Assembly (NCBI RefSeq): GCF_000067165.1
Contig: NC_010162.1
Coordinates: forward strand, 5,587,001-5,651,000
From: Sorangium cellulosum So ce56
Lineage (GTDB): Bacteria > Myxococcota_A > Polyangia > Polyangiales > Polyangiaceae
Length of the DNA: 64,000 nucleotides
Direction of reading: 5' to 3'
Positions 19,044-27,380 of the stretch are shown one piece after another. A model generated the notes under the pieces. That model was not told the DNA's origin, did not search any database, and saw only the letters and a list, made by a program, of their open reading frames with translations. The position numbers and the translations under genes are program-made. Within the stretch, counting starts at the first letter, position 1. Every line of letters starts with the position of its first letter.

Positions 19044-20230
19044 CGCGCGCCTCCGGCGAGCGGCGCGCGCTGCTCATCGTCGACGACGAGCGCGAGACCT
19101 TGAAGGCGCTCCGCCGCGAGCTCCGGCGCGACTACGATGTCCTCATCGCGGAGAGCGCCGAGCAGGGTCACGCGATCTTGCGCGAGCGGACCATCCCTGT
19201 CGTCCTCAGCGACCAGCGGATGCCGGGCACGACGGGCACGGAGTTCTGCGCGAGGCTCAGGGCCGAATTCCCGGAGACCGTCCGCCTCCTCATGACCGCC
19301 TATGCGGACACGAGCGCCGCCATCCAGGCCATCAACGAGGGCGGCGTGTACCGGTTCATCTCCAAGCCATGGGATCCGCCGGCGCTGGCCGGCGTCGTGA
19401 GCGACGCGTTCGCCCAGCACGAGCGCATCAGCAGCTGCCAGCGGCTCCTCTCGAGCCTCAAGACGAGCGCCGAGGCCCTCCACCTCGAGAACCAGCAGCT
19501 CGCCGAGGTGACCCAGAGGACCCATGAGCTCATGGGCGTCGCCGCGCACGATCTGCGCAATCCGATCGCGGCGATCCAGTGGTTCTCGACGATGCAGCTG
19601 GCCGGCGCCGGCGTGGGGCCCGAGGACACGCGGCGCTACGCCCTGAAGATCCAGGACAATGCCGAGTTCGCGCTGCAGCTGCTCGAGGACCTGCTCGACA
19701 TCACGACGCTGGAGCACGGGAACGGCGGGCTTCGCCTGCAGGAGGCCGACCTGCGAGGCATCCTCTCGGCGGCGGTCTCCCTGAACGAGCACGGCGCCGG
19801 CCGGAAGGGGATCGCGGTGCACGTCGACGTGCCCGCGGATCTCCCGCTCGTCTGCTGCGACGTCGCGCGGATCGAGCAGGTCCTGAGCAACCTGCTCAGC
19901 AACGCGTTCAAGTTCTCCCATCCGGGCACGACGGTGACGGTGCGCGCGCGGAGGCTCGGTCAGGCGATCGAGGTGATGATCGAGGATCAGGGCCTGGGCA
20001 TTCGCCCGGACGAGATCAGCGGCCTGTTCCGCAAGTTCCGGAGGACGAGCACCCGGTCGACCGGCGGCGAGAAGAGCACGGGGCTCGGCCTGTCGATCTG
20101 CAAGAACCTCGTCGAGCGCCACGGCGGCGCGATCCGCGTGGAGAGCGAGCTCGGCCGGGGAACGCGGGTGTTCTTCACGCTCCCGATGAAGGCTGGGCGC
20201 GCCTGCGACCCCGAGCGACCCGCGGTGTAG
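19040..20230 (+). CDS. Receiver-histidine kinase hybrid
   Basis: The protein has 396 residues and overlaps the preceding kinase gene as ATGA. Residues about 8-125 are a receiver domain: acidic pair VDDERET, phospho-acceptor Asp in VVLSDQRMPG, the conserved Thr/Ser in LLMTAYAD and Lys in FISKPWDPP. A linker helix leads to HisKA with GVAAHDLRNPIAAIQW and an ATPase domain with NLLSNAFKFSHPG, EDQGLGI and STGLGLSICKNLVERHGG. The N-terminal receiver followed by a kinase suggests it receives phosphate from the upstream kinase and then autophosphorylates for a further partner. No DNA-binding output is present and no partner regulator is nearby. The gene ends 34 bases before the convergent glucoamylase gene. 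Confidence 0.91.
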   Translation: MTRASGERRALLIVDDERETLKALRRELRRDYDVLIAESAEQGHAILRERTIPVVLSDQRMPGTTGTEFCARLRAEFPETVRLLMTAYADTSAAIQAINEGGVYRFISKPWDPPALAGVVSDAFAQHERISSCQRLLSSLKTSAEALHLENQQLAEVTQRTHELMGVAAHDLRNPIAAIQWFSTMQLAGAGVGPEDTRRYALKIQDNAEFALQLLEDLLDITTLEHGNGGLRLQEADLRGILSAAVSLNEHGAGRKGIAVHVDVPADLPLVCCDVARIEQVLSNLLSNAFKFSHPGTTVTVRARRLGQAIEVMIEDQGLGIRPDEISGLFRKFRRTSTRSTGGEKSTGLGLSICKNLVERHGGAIRVESELGRGTRVFFTLPMKAGRACDPERPAV

Positions 20231-20264
20231 GCTCGCCCGCGCGCCGCGCTTGGCTGATGACCAC

Positions 20265-22991
20265 TCACCAGCTCACCGTGTCGTCGAGCGTGAGCGCCCC
20301 GCCGGACGCGGGCGTGCTCATCGTGCGGTTGCCGCCGCCCGGGAGGTTCTCCCAGGTCACGGTGCCGTCGGCGTTCTTGCGGTAGTACTTGTACTGGAGC
20401 GCGCTGCTGGCCGGCAGGTTGACGCGGTTCGTCCACACGGGGTAACCGCGTGGATCGACAGGGACGCCGAGATCGGTGTTCCAGCTGCCGAGCGCCGCGG
20501 TGTTGCCAGTGACGTACATGTGCTGGCCGACCACGGTGGTCGCGGTGACGTTGACCGTGACGCCTGCCTCGCCGGAGCCGGGCGGCACCACACATGCGTT
20601 GTAGCGGCCGCAGACCACCGAGGGGACATCGACGACCCTGCCCGCCCGGATCGACGCCACCAGGCTGATGTACTCGCCCATGGCCCAGTTCAGGGGGCTC
20701 ATCGACCGCGTCGGGGTGCCCGCCGCGACGTTCGCCGGCTTCTGGACGGACCAGCCGGTGACGTCCGTCGTCTCGCTCCATACCTGCTCCGGGATGAAGC
20801 CCTGCGGCGTCGAGAACGCCTTCACCGCGGTCAGGTAGGGGTTGCCGTCGGCGCCGACACCCGTGCTGGCGATCTTGAACATGCCGCGCTCGGCCGTGAA
20901 GATGGGCCACAGCCGGCCCCGGCCGCCGTTTCCGTCGAAGTTGCCGCCGTCGTTCTTCTCGCCGTATCCATCGTAGTTGTAGCGGAACCACGCGTCCCCC
21001 TTGCCGGCGATGGTCCGCTTCAGGATGGCGTCGTACTCGGGCAGCGTCGCGACGATCGAGGGATCGTCGGCCCGCTTCACCCCCATCCGCACGAGCTCGA
21101 GGAACCCGCCGTCGACGATGTACCGCTGGTCGTGCGTGCCGCCGCCGTTGCCGATCGTGAAGGTGACCGCCGCGTCCGGCCCGGACACCGGGTTGTACAC
21201 CTGCGGCCCGCTGCCCGTGTTGCCCCGCGCGGAGGGGTTGATGCGGATGTAATACCGGCCGTCGCCGTGGTACCCCGTGGTCGTGAACGTCCAGCGGTCG
21301 ACGCTCTGCTGCCAGTAGTCGGCGGCGGCCATGTAGCGCGCCGCGCTGGTGGTGTCGCCGTTCGCGCGGGCGATCGTCGCGGCGCAGACGAGGCCCGCGA
21401 TCTCCGCCGCGATGGTCGACGGCGAGTACCCGGCGTTCTCCTCCCAGCGCTCCTGCTGGGTCCATGGGCCGGTGTTGACGATGTAGTCGGCCGTCTTCTT
21501 GATCTTCTTCCACAGCGGGTTGTAGACGGAAGGTCCGAGCCGCCACGCGAGGAGGATCGGCATCGCCTGCTCATCCATCTGCGTGCCTTGCCAGTACTGC
21601 CAGCCGCTGACCCAGGCGTTCTGCGGGAAGCGGCCGACGCGGCTGTAGCCCTGCGGGCAGCCCGGCGCGTCGTACTCGGCGGCGCCGCAGTCGCTCGACT
21701 GCTGCAGGGTGTTGAACAGGTAGTTGACCACCGAGGTCCCGGCCGCGGTGTCGCCGGCCGTCACCAGCGCGCTGGCGAACTTGAACAGATCGCGCGCCCA
21801 GACCAGGTGGTAGCCTCCGTTGTTGCCGTCGCCGTTGGTCTCGCCCCAGGGCGTGCCCATCCCCGCGATCATGGCGCCGTTCGACTTGTCCTGGATCGCC
21901 TTGAGCGACATCGCCGCGAGGTAATACTGGTCGTCGGCGGTGGCGCTCTGGCTGCTGAGCCCGGCCGCGTAGGACTTCCACCCGTTGTCGTAGGTGGTTT
22001 GCAGCGTGCTCAGGTTGCTGCCGAGCGTCGCGTTCGCCGTGGCGGCCGCCTCGATCTCGGTCGCGCCGAAGCCGAGCACGACGTCGAACGAGACGCTGGT
22101 GACGGCGCTCGCGCCGAGGTCGATCCAGCCCATCTGCGCCACATTGCCGCCGCTCGCCAGGTCGTTTCGCCAGGTCATGGTCCTGTCGACGTTCCCGCCG
22201 AGGAGGTCGGTCCAGCCGTCCGACTCGCCGACGAAGCCGCTCGACACCATCGGCGCGCCGCTCACCACCTTCCATGGGCGCGACGCGGCGAGCGCCGAGG
22301 CGCGGCTGTTCTCCGAGGCGACGAGCAGCGTGCGCCCCCCTGCATCCACCGTCCTCGACGTGTCGCCGGCCCCGGAGTTATCCATCGCCGGGTTGTGGAG
22401 CAGGTAGAGGTTGAACTGGGTGACGTTCCTGCCGCCCAGGGCGTCGAACCGGACGCGCTGGATCAACGCGTGGCGCCCCGGATCGGTGAAGACGGTCTTG
22501 GTGATCCGCCAGTTGTGGGCGCTGTTCGTCGTCGTCGCCTGCCAGCGCATGGACCGCTTGTCCGGCTGGGTCACGGTGAAGCTCTGCTGCTTCTCCTCGT
22601 CGACGAACGTCTTCGCCGTGTCCCCCACCAGGAACTGCAGATCGACGGTGTTCACGGTGTCGAGCACCGGATAGAACACCTCGGACACGATGCCGCGATG
22701 ACCGGTGAAATAGACCCTCGAGGTCGCGGTCGTCGAGGTGCCCAGGAACGACTTCTCAGCAGGTCCCCACACAGAGGGTACCCCGCCCCCCTTGGCGGCA
22801 ATGCCGGCGCCGAGCGCCTTCAGGGCCTCTGCCTTCGACGGGGCCTTGCCGGCGGTGCCGAACGGGAACGGGACCGCGGACTCCCCGGCCATCGGCTCCT
22901 CTGCATCCGTGTCATCCGTGTCGAGCGCGCAGCCCGCGAGCCCGAGCGTCAGGCAAACAATTGCAGTGTCACAAGAAATGCGCTTCAGCAT
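20265..22991 (-). CDS. Secreted GH15 glucoamylase lipoprotein with C-terminal CBM20
   Basis: The protein has 908 residues and probably releases glucose from starch, glycogen or maltodextrin outside the cell. ATG 22991 is used (a GTG codon just before it is also in frame), and a purine-rich AGGGGAA lies about eight bases upstream. The signal ends LGLAGC, a lipobox. Residues about 75-330 match the beta-sandwich N-terminal domain of bacterial GH15 enzymes (GHRGIVSEVFYPVLDTVNTVD). The (alpha/alpha)6 barrel follows with HLVWARDLFKFASAL, QMDEQAMPILLAWRLG (general-acid region) and YNYDGYGEKNDGG. The last 110 residues form a starch-binding CBM20 (HMYVTGNTAALGSWNTD, then YKYYRKNADGTVTWE). A monosaccharide ABC transporter lies just upstream on the same strand. 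Confidence 0.92.
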   Translation of the reverse strand: MLKRISCDTAIVCLTLGLAGCALDTDDTDAEEPMAGESAVPFPFGTAGKAPSKAEALKALGAGIAAKGGGVPSVWGPAEKSFLGTSTTATSRVYFTGHRGIVSEVFYPVLDTVNTVDLQFLVGDTAKTFVDEEKQQSFTVTQPDKRSMRWQATTTNSAHNWRITKTVFTDPGRHALIQRVRFDALGGRNVTQFNLYLLHNPAMDNSGAGDTSRTVDAGGRTLLVASENSRASALAASRPWKVVSGAPMVSSGFVGESDGWTDLLGGNVDRTMTWRNDLASGGNVAQMGWIDLGASAVTSVSFDVVLGFGATEIEAAATANATLGSNLSTLQTTYDNGWKSYAAGLSSQSATADDQYYLAAMSLKAIQDKSNGAMIAGMGTPWGETNGDGNNGGYHLVWARDLFKFASALVTAGDTAAGTSVVNYLFNTLQQSSDCGAAEYDAPGCPQGYSRVGRFPQNAWVSGWQYWQGTQMDEQAMPILLAWRLGPSVYNPLWKKIKKTADYIVNTGPWTQQERWEENAGYSPSTIAAEIAGLVCAATIARANGDTTSAARYMAAADYWQQSVDRWTFTTTGYHGDGRYYIRINPSARGNTGSGPQVYNPVSGPDAAVTFTIGNGGGTHDQRYIVDGGFLELVRMGVKRADDPSIVATLPEYDAILKRTIAGKGDAWFRYNYDGYGEKNDGGNFDGNGGRGRLWPIFTAERGMFKIASTGVGADGNPYLTAVKAFSTPQGFIPEQVWSETTDVTGWSVQKPANVAAGTPTRSMSPLNWAMGEYISLVASIRAGRVVDVPSVVCGRYNACVVPPGSGEAGVTVNVTATTVVGQHMYVTGNTAALGSWNTDLGVPVDPRGYPVWTNRVNLPASSALQYKYYRKNADGTVTWENLPGGGNRTMSTPASGGALTLDDTVSW

Positions 22992-23370
22992 CACGCCATT
23001 CCCCTTCCCTCGGGTGGCCGTCGCGTGAAGACCGCTCCACGGCTACCGTAAGCCAGCGACTTGGTTGATGTTTTTACGTGGAACCGGCGGATCGCGGCCC
23101 GGGCCCCCTGCGCTCACTTCGCTCCGGTTCCGCGTGGAACGCCAGCAATGCTGTAGCGTAGCACGCGATCCTCGCGCGCTTGCGCGCACCTGCGCGCCGC
23201 CATGCCGAGCTCCTGGCAAGGACAGCGCCCCTGCGCTCTATGCGCCGTGTCGACGCGGGTCCACCAGCGCCGAAGCCATCACGCTGCAGGACGATCGACG
23301 CAAACAGCGCAGGTCCCGCCGCGGGCTCGACGGAGCGCGGCGCCGCCCTCGCCGCCGCGGGCTCATCAGC
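22992..23370. other. 379-base spacer between glucoamylase and sugar permease genes
   Basis: It probably holds the glucoamylase promoter. An 8-bp inverted repeat (GGAACCGG near 23081 and CCGGTTCC near 23124) and a direct repeat of CGTGGAAC are visible, but no -35/-10 pair or operator can be supported. No gene was seen. Confidence 0.45.
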
Positions 23371-24507
23371 TCACGCGCCAACCACCTTGCGCCTCGCCGC
23401 CGCGTAGCGCCTGACCACCTCGTCCGCGATGACGCCGATCAGGATGACGGCGCCGATGACCGCGAACTCGATCTGGGTCGGGACGCCCAGCATGTTGATG
23501 GCGTTGCGCAGCACCTGCATGAGGGCGGTGCCCAGGATGACGCCCAGCACCGCGCCCTCGCCGCCGCGCAAGCTGAAGCCGCCCAGCACGGCCGCGGCGA
23601 TCGCATACAGCTCGTAGAAATTGCCGAAATCGACCGGCTGGGCCGAGTTGACCTCCAGCGCGAACAGCATGCCCCCGAAGCAGGCGAGCACCGAGCAGAG
23701 GACATACGCGAGGATCGTCATCCTGTCGGTGTCGACCCCGCTGTAGCGGGCCGCCTGCTCGTTGCGGCCCAGCGCCATCAGATAGCGGCCATAGACGGTG
23801 CGGTTCAGGAAGATCGACGCCGCCACCGCGATCGCGAGGAACAAGAGGAACGGCATCGGGATGTCGATCCACGTGATCGGCGCGAGCCGCGTCTTCACGC
23901 CGGTGAACGGGTGCACCACGTAAGGGCTGAAGCGCCCCTCGGAGATCCACGAGAGAAACGGCACGGGGACCGAGAGCGGGCTGCCGACCGACAGGTAGCG
24001 CAGCGACTCGAACCCGACGCCGAACCCCTGCGTCTGATCGCCGGAGATCCCGCGCGCGGTGCCCCGGTAGAGCAGGAGCCCGCAGAGCGTCACGACGAAC
24101 GGCTGGAGCCGGAGCTTCGTGATGAGCAGCCCGTGCGCGAGCCCGATGCAGAGGGAGATGCCGAGCAGCACGGGCACCGCCAGCGAGGCCGGCCAGTGCT
24201 GCACCGAGAGGAGCCACGGCAGCATGCAGCCGGCGAGCGCCACGACCGAGCCGATCGACAGGTCGATGCCGCCCGTGATGATCACGAAGCCCGCCCCGAT
24301 GCTGAGGATGCCGAACAGCGCCGTCCTCCGGATCAGGTTCTCGAGGTTCTCCGCGAGGAGGAACCTCCCGTTCAGGAGCGCGGTGCCGAGCGACACCGCG
24401 AGGAGGAGCCAGAAGACGCCGAGCACCTTCCGCCGCGTGCTGGGCACGAGCAGCGAAGCGGGCGCGGCGCCGCGCGCCCTGAGGTCATGTGTCGTCGTCA
24501 CAGACAT
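23371..24507 (-). CDS. CUT2-family monosaccharide ABC transporter permease (RbsC-like)
   Basis: The protein has 378 residues. The ATG at 24507 is chosen because the product then starts MSVTTTHDLRARG; a longer frame to 24546 has no ribosome-binding site. Eight to ten hydrophobic helices are evident. Family phrases include LFGILSIGAGFVIITGGIDL near residue 70-90, LRLQPFVVTLCGLLLYRGTA, YGRYLMALGRNEQAARYSGV and GVPTQIEFAVIGAVIL near the end. A large insertion of about 50 residues (GISGDQTQ to VKTRLAPITW) sits between helices, as in some ribose/galactose-type permeases. It is the last gene of the operon after the binding protein and ATPase. A 10-bp tandem repeat separates it from the ATPase stop. 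Confidence 0.92.
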   Translation of the reverse strand: MSVTTTHDLRARGAAPASLLVPSTRRKVLGVFWLLLAVSLGTALLNGRFLLAENLENLIRRTALFGILSIGAGFVIITGGIDLSIGSVVALAGCMLPWLLSVQHWPASLAVPVLLGISLCIGLAHGLLITKLRLQPFVVTLCGLLLYRGTARGISGDQTQGFGVGFESLRYLSVGSPLSVPVPFLSWISEGRFSPYVVHPFTGVKTRLAPITWIDIPMPFLLFLAIAVAASIFLNRTVYGRYLMALGRNEQAARYSGVDTDRMTILAYVLCSVLACFGGMLFALEVNSAQPVDFGNFYELYAIAAAVLGGFSLRGGEGAVLGVILGTALMQVLRNAINMLGVPTQIEFAVIGAVILIGVIADEVVRRYAAARRKVVGA

Positions 24508-24531
24508 GCTCTCTGGCCTCGATGGGTAGTG

Positions 24532-24581
24532 GTCACGCCGCGTCACGCCGCGTCACGCCGCGTCACGCCGCGTCACGCCGC
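24532..24581. repeat. Five head-to-tail copies of a 10-bp unit (GTCACGCCGC)
   Basis: The copies begin at 24532, 24542, 24552, 24562 and 24572 and are perfect. On the coding (minus) strand the unit is GCGGCGTGAC. The TGA of the first transcribed copy is the ATPase stop codon (24573-24575). Because 10 is not a multiple of 3, the remaining copies put TGA in every reading frame between the ATPase and permease genes. Slippage could vary the copy number without altering either protein. Confidence 0.9.
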
Positions 24582-26099
24582 GGCGTCGCTGCCGGTCGCG
24601 AGCCGCATGATCGCCTCCTCGCTCAGCTCGGCGCGGCCGAGCTCGCCGGCGATGCGCCCCTCGTGCATCACCAGCGCACGATCGGACATGCCTATCACCT
24701 CTTCCATGTCGCTGGAGACGAACAGGGTGGCCATGCCGCTCGCTGCCAATCGCTCCATCAGCTGGTATATCTCGTGCTTTGCGCCGACGTCAATGCCGCG
24801 GGTCGGCTCGTCCAGGAGCAGCACGCGCGGCGACATCGAGAGCCACTTTCCGATGACGACCTTCTGCTGGTTGCCGCCGGACAGGTGCTGCACAGGCTGC
24901 ACGTCGCTCGGCGTCCGCACGCCGAGCTCCCGGATCGTCCGCGCCGACATCCGGCGCTCGCCCGCGCGGTCGAGGACGCCGTAACGCTGCGCCGCGCCGA
25001 GGCTCGGGAGGCTCACGTTGGCCCGGATCGCCATCTCCAGGATGATGCCTTGTTGCTGGCGGTCCTCCGGGACCAGGCCTATCCCGGCGGCGATGGCGTC
25101 TCGCGGGGCGCGCGGCGTGATCGCCCGCCCGGCCACGCGGATGGCGCCCCCGGCCGCCGGCGTGACGCCGAACAGCGTCCGGAGCAGCGACGTGCGCCCC
25201 GCGCCGAGGAGCCCGGCCACGCCGACGATCTCGCCGCCGCGCACCGTGAAGGAGAGCGCTCGCTCGGGGTGCCTCGGCGTCCGGAGGCCGGAGACCTCGA
25301 GCACCGGCTCGCCGGGCGGGTTCGGGACGTGCGGATAGAACTGCGAGAGATCGCGGCCCACCATCAACCTCACGATGCGCTCGTGGCTCATTTCCTCCCC
25401 GCGCGAGAGCTCGCCCGCGTTCTCGCCGTCGCGCAGCACGAGCACGCGATCGCAGAGCGCCCTCACCTCGCCGAGGCGGTGAGAGATGTACACGACGCTG
25501 ATCCCGCCCGCGCGGAGCTCCCTCACCACCTGGAAGAGCGCCTCCGCCTCGTGCGGGCACAGGCACGACGTGGGCTCATCCATGATGAGCACCCGCGCGT
25601 TGGCCGAGAGCGCCTTCGCGATCTCGACCAGGTGCCGCTGCCCGAGCGACAGGCCCGCGACGAGCGCGCGCGGCGAGCACGCGAGGCCGACGCGCGCCAT
25701 GATCGCCCGCGCCTCCCGCTCCATCCTGCCCTCGTCGATGAAGCCGCCCCGCCGCGGCTCCCGGCCGAGATAGATGTTGGCCGCGACATCGAGGTTGTCC
25801 GCCAGGTTGAGCTCCTGGTGGATGAGCGCGATCCCGAGGGAGAGCGCCTCCCTGACGGAGCCGAGCGCGACGGGCCGCCCGTCGAAGAGCATCTCGCCGG
25901 CGTCGGGCGCCTCGACGCCGGCGAGGATCTTCATGAGGGTGCTCTTGCCAGCGCCGTTCTCGCCGACGATGCCGAGCACCTCGCCTCGGCCGAGCGCGAG
26001 ATGCACGCCGCTGAGCGCGAGCACGCCGGGGAAGCGCTTGGTCAGGCCGCGCACCTCGAGCAGCGGCGTCGCGTCCGGTTCAGGCGAGGAGGCTGTCAT
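24573..26099 (-). CDS. CUT2-family sugar ABC transporter ATPase, double domain (RbsA-like)
   Basis: The protein has 508 residues with two fused nucleotide-binding domains. Domain 1 has Walker A GENGAGKST near residue 45, Q-loop HQELNLADN, signature LSLGQRHLVEIAKAL and Walker B ARVLIMDEPTS. Domain 2 has a degenerate Walker A (GLLGAGRTSLLR, with Arg in place of Lys), as is normal for RbsA/MglA-type proteins, then LVPEDRQQQGI, signature LSGGNQQKVVIGKWL and VLLLDEPTRGIDVGAK. It powers import through the adjacent permease. The start is ATG 26099. It lies 79 bases after the binding-protein gene and 65 bases before the permease start. Confidence 0.94.
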   Translation of the reverse strand: MTASSPEPDATPLLEVRGLTKRFPGVLALSGVHLALGRGEVLGIVGENGAGKSTLMKILAGVEAPDAGEMLFDGRPVALGSVREALSLGIALIHQELNLADNLDVAANIYLGREPRRGGFIDEGRMEREARAIMARVGLACSPRALVAGLSLGQRHLVEIAKALSANARVLIMDEPTSCLCPHEAEALFQVVRELRAGGISVVYISHRLGEVRALCDRVLVLRDGENAGELSRGEEMSHERIVRLMVGRDLSQFYPHVPNPPGEPVLEVSGLRTPRHPERALSFTVRGGEIVGVAGLLGAGRTSLLRTLFGVTPAAGGAIRVAGRAITPRAPRDAIAAGIGLVPEDRQQQGIILEMAIRANVSLPSLGAAQRYGVLDRAGERRMSARTIRELGVRTPSDVQPVQHLSGGNQQKVVIGKWLSMSPRVLLLDEPTRGIDVGAKHEIYQLMERLAASGMATLFVSSDMEEVIGMSDRALVMHEGRIAGELGRAELSEEAIMRLATGSDAAA

Positions 26100-26178
26100 T
26101 CGCGTCGGCGCGTCGAGCGTCGCCGGCGTGTCAGCGTGCGCGCGCGCCGCGCGGGCGCCGCGCTGCCCGACGCCGGGC

Positions 26179-27201
26179 TCACTGCTGTTTGCCCGCCTTC
26201 TGCTTCAGATCGGCCCAGAACGCGTCGAGGTTGCCCTTGCGGATCTGCCGGGCCGGCAGGGAGATGAACTTGTCCTGGGGCACGACGGAGTTATCCCCCC
26301 GCACGAGCGCCGCGAGCACGCGCACCGACTCCTTGCCGTACATGTACGGATTCTGCACCACCGTGCCGACCACCTCGCCGTCCTGGATCGCGCGCAGCGT
26401 CGCGTCCTGCTCGTCGAAGCCGACGACCTGGATCGCGCTCATCTTCCCCGCCTGCTTCACCGCCTCGAGCAGGGCCGGCGTGTGGTACGCGTTCAGGCCG
26501 ATCAGGCCCACGAGGTCCGGGTGCGCCGACATCATGTCTTCGGCGTTGCTCTTCGCCTTGGCGGCGTCGATCTGGTCGGTCAGGGTCGCGACGATGGTGT
26601 ATTTCGCCCCCTTCAGCTCCTGGTTGAGCGGGTCGTTCCCAGCGCTGGTGTCCTGGCGATCGAGCAGCTCGTCGAGCACGCCTTGACGGCGCTTGCGGGC
26701 GTTGTCGCCCTCGAGCCGCCCGACCAGGATGGCCACCTTGCCGCCGCCGGGGATCGCCTCCTTCACGAGCTGCCCCGCCATCCGGCCAGCGACGTAGTTG
26801 TCGATGCCGATGTACACGATGCGATCGCTCTTCGGAGCGTCCGAGTCCTGCGTGATGAGCTTCGTCTTCGCGGCCGCCTTGTTGAGCAGCGGGACCTGGT
26901 TCTCCGCGTCGATCGGGCTGATCGCGATGCCGTCGACGCCGCGGATCAGGAGATCCTCGACCCGGTGCAGCTGGTCGTTCACGTCGCTCGGCATCACGAC
27001 GCTCACCTCGACGTTGTGCTCCTTCGCGCCGTCGATGACGCCCTTCTCGGCGATGGTCCAGAACGGGGCGACGCCATTCGTGATGTAGGCGAGCTTCGGC
27101 TTGCCCCCCGCCGCCGGCGCGCCGCCGTTGTCGCAGCCCAGGGCCGCGAGCCCCGCCGCCACGCAGGCCCCGACGATGAACCGACTGATGCTCTTCACCA
27201 T
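26179..27201 (-). CDS. Sugar ABC transporter substrate-binding lipoprotein (periplasmic-binding protein type 1)
   Basis: The protein has 340 residues. The ATG at 27201 has GGAGGGGAG upstream and gives a lipoprotein signal ending LAALGC (Cys23). The longer frame to 27321 is rejected because it buries the signal. Family phrases are KLAYITNGVAPFWTIAEKGV, VDGIAISPIDAENQVPLLNK, VYIGIDNYVAGRMAGQLVKE and VVGFDEQDATLRAIQDGEVV, typical of ribose/xylose-type CUT2 binding proteins. It is the first gene of the operon binding protein-ATPase-permease. The exact sugar cannot be told. Proximity to a glucoamylase suggests glucose or another hexose, which is inference. Confidence 0.93.
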   Translation of the reverse strand: MVKSISRFIVGACVAAGLAALGCDNGGAPAAGGKPKLAYITNGVAPFWTIAEKGVIDGAKEHNVEVSVVMPSDVNDQLHRVEDLLIRGVDGIAISPIDAENQVPLLNKAAAKTKLITQDSDAPKSDRIVYIGIDNYVAGRMAGQLVKEAIPGGGKVAILVGRLEGDNARKRRQGVLDELLDRQDTSAGNDPLNQELKGAKYTIVATLTDQIDAAKAKSNAEDMMSAHPDLVGLIGLNAYHTPALLEAVKQAGKMSAIQVVGFDEQDATLRAIQDGEVVGTVVQNPYMYGKESVRVLAALVRGDNSVVPQDKFISLPARQIRKGNLDAFWADLKQKAGKQQ

Positions 27202-27380
27202 GCGCTCTCCCCTCCACCCGTCCACCCGACAAGAGCCGCCTCGCGCGACGGGCCCATACGCCTCGTGCCGCCGCGCGGGCCACGACAGAGCAGGAACCCC
27301 CCGGTCAACTGGCCAGCTCATGATGCGCGATCCGCTCCGGACGTGTCTACACGATTCGACGCGCGGATCGCCACCCGCGC

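Noticed and set aside
20250..23051. A 933-codon plus-strand frame over the glucoamylase
   Set aside because: It is an antisense shadow of the GH15 gene with no motifs; the minus-strand reading has complete GH15 and CBM20 features.
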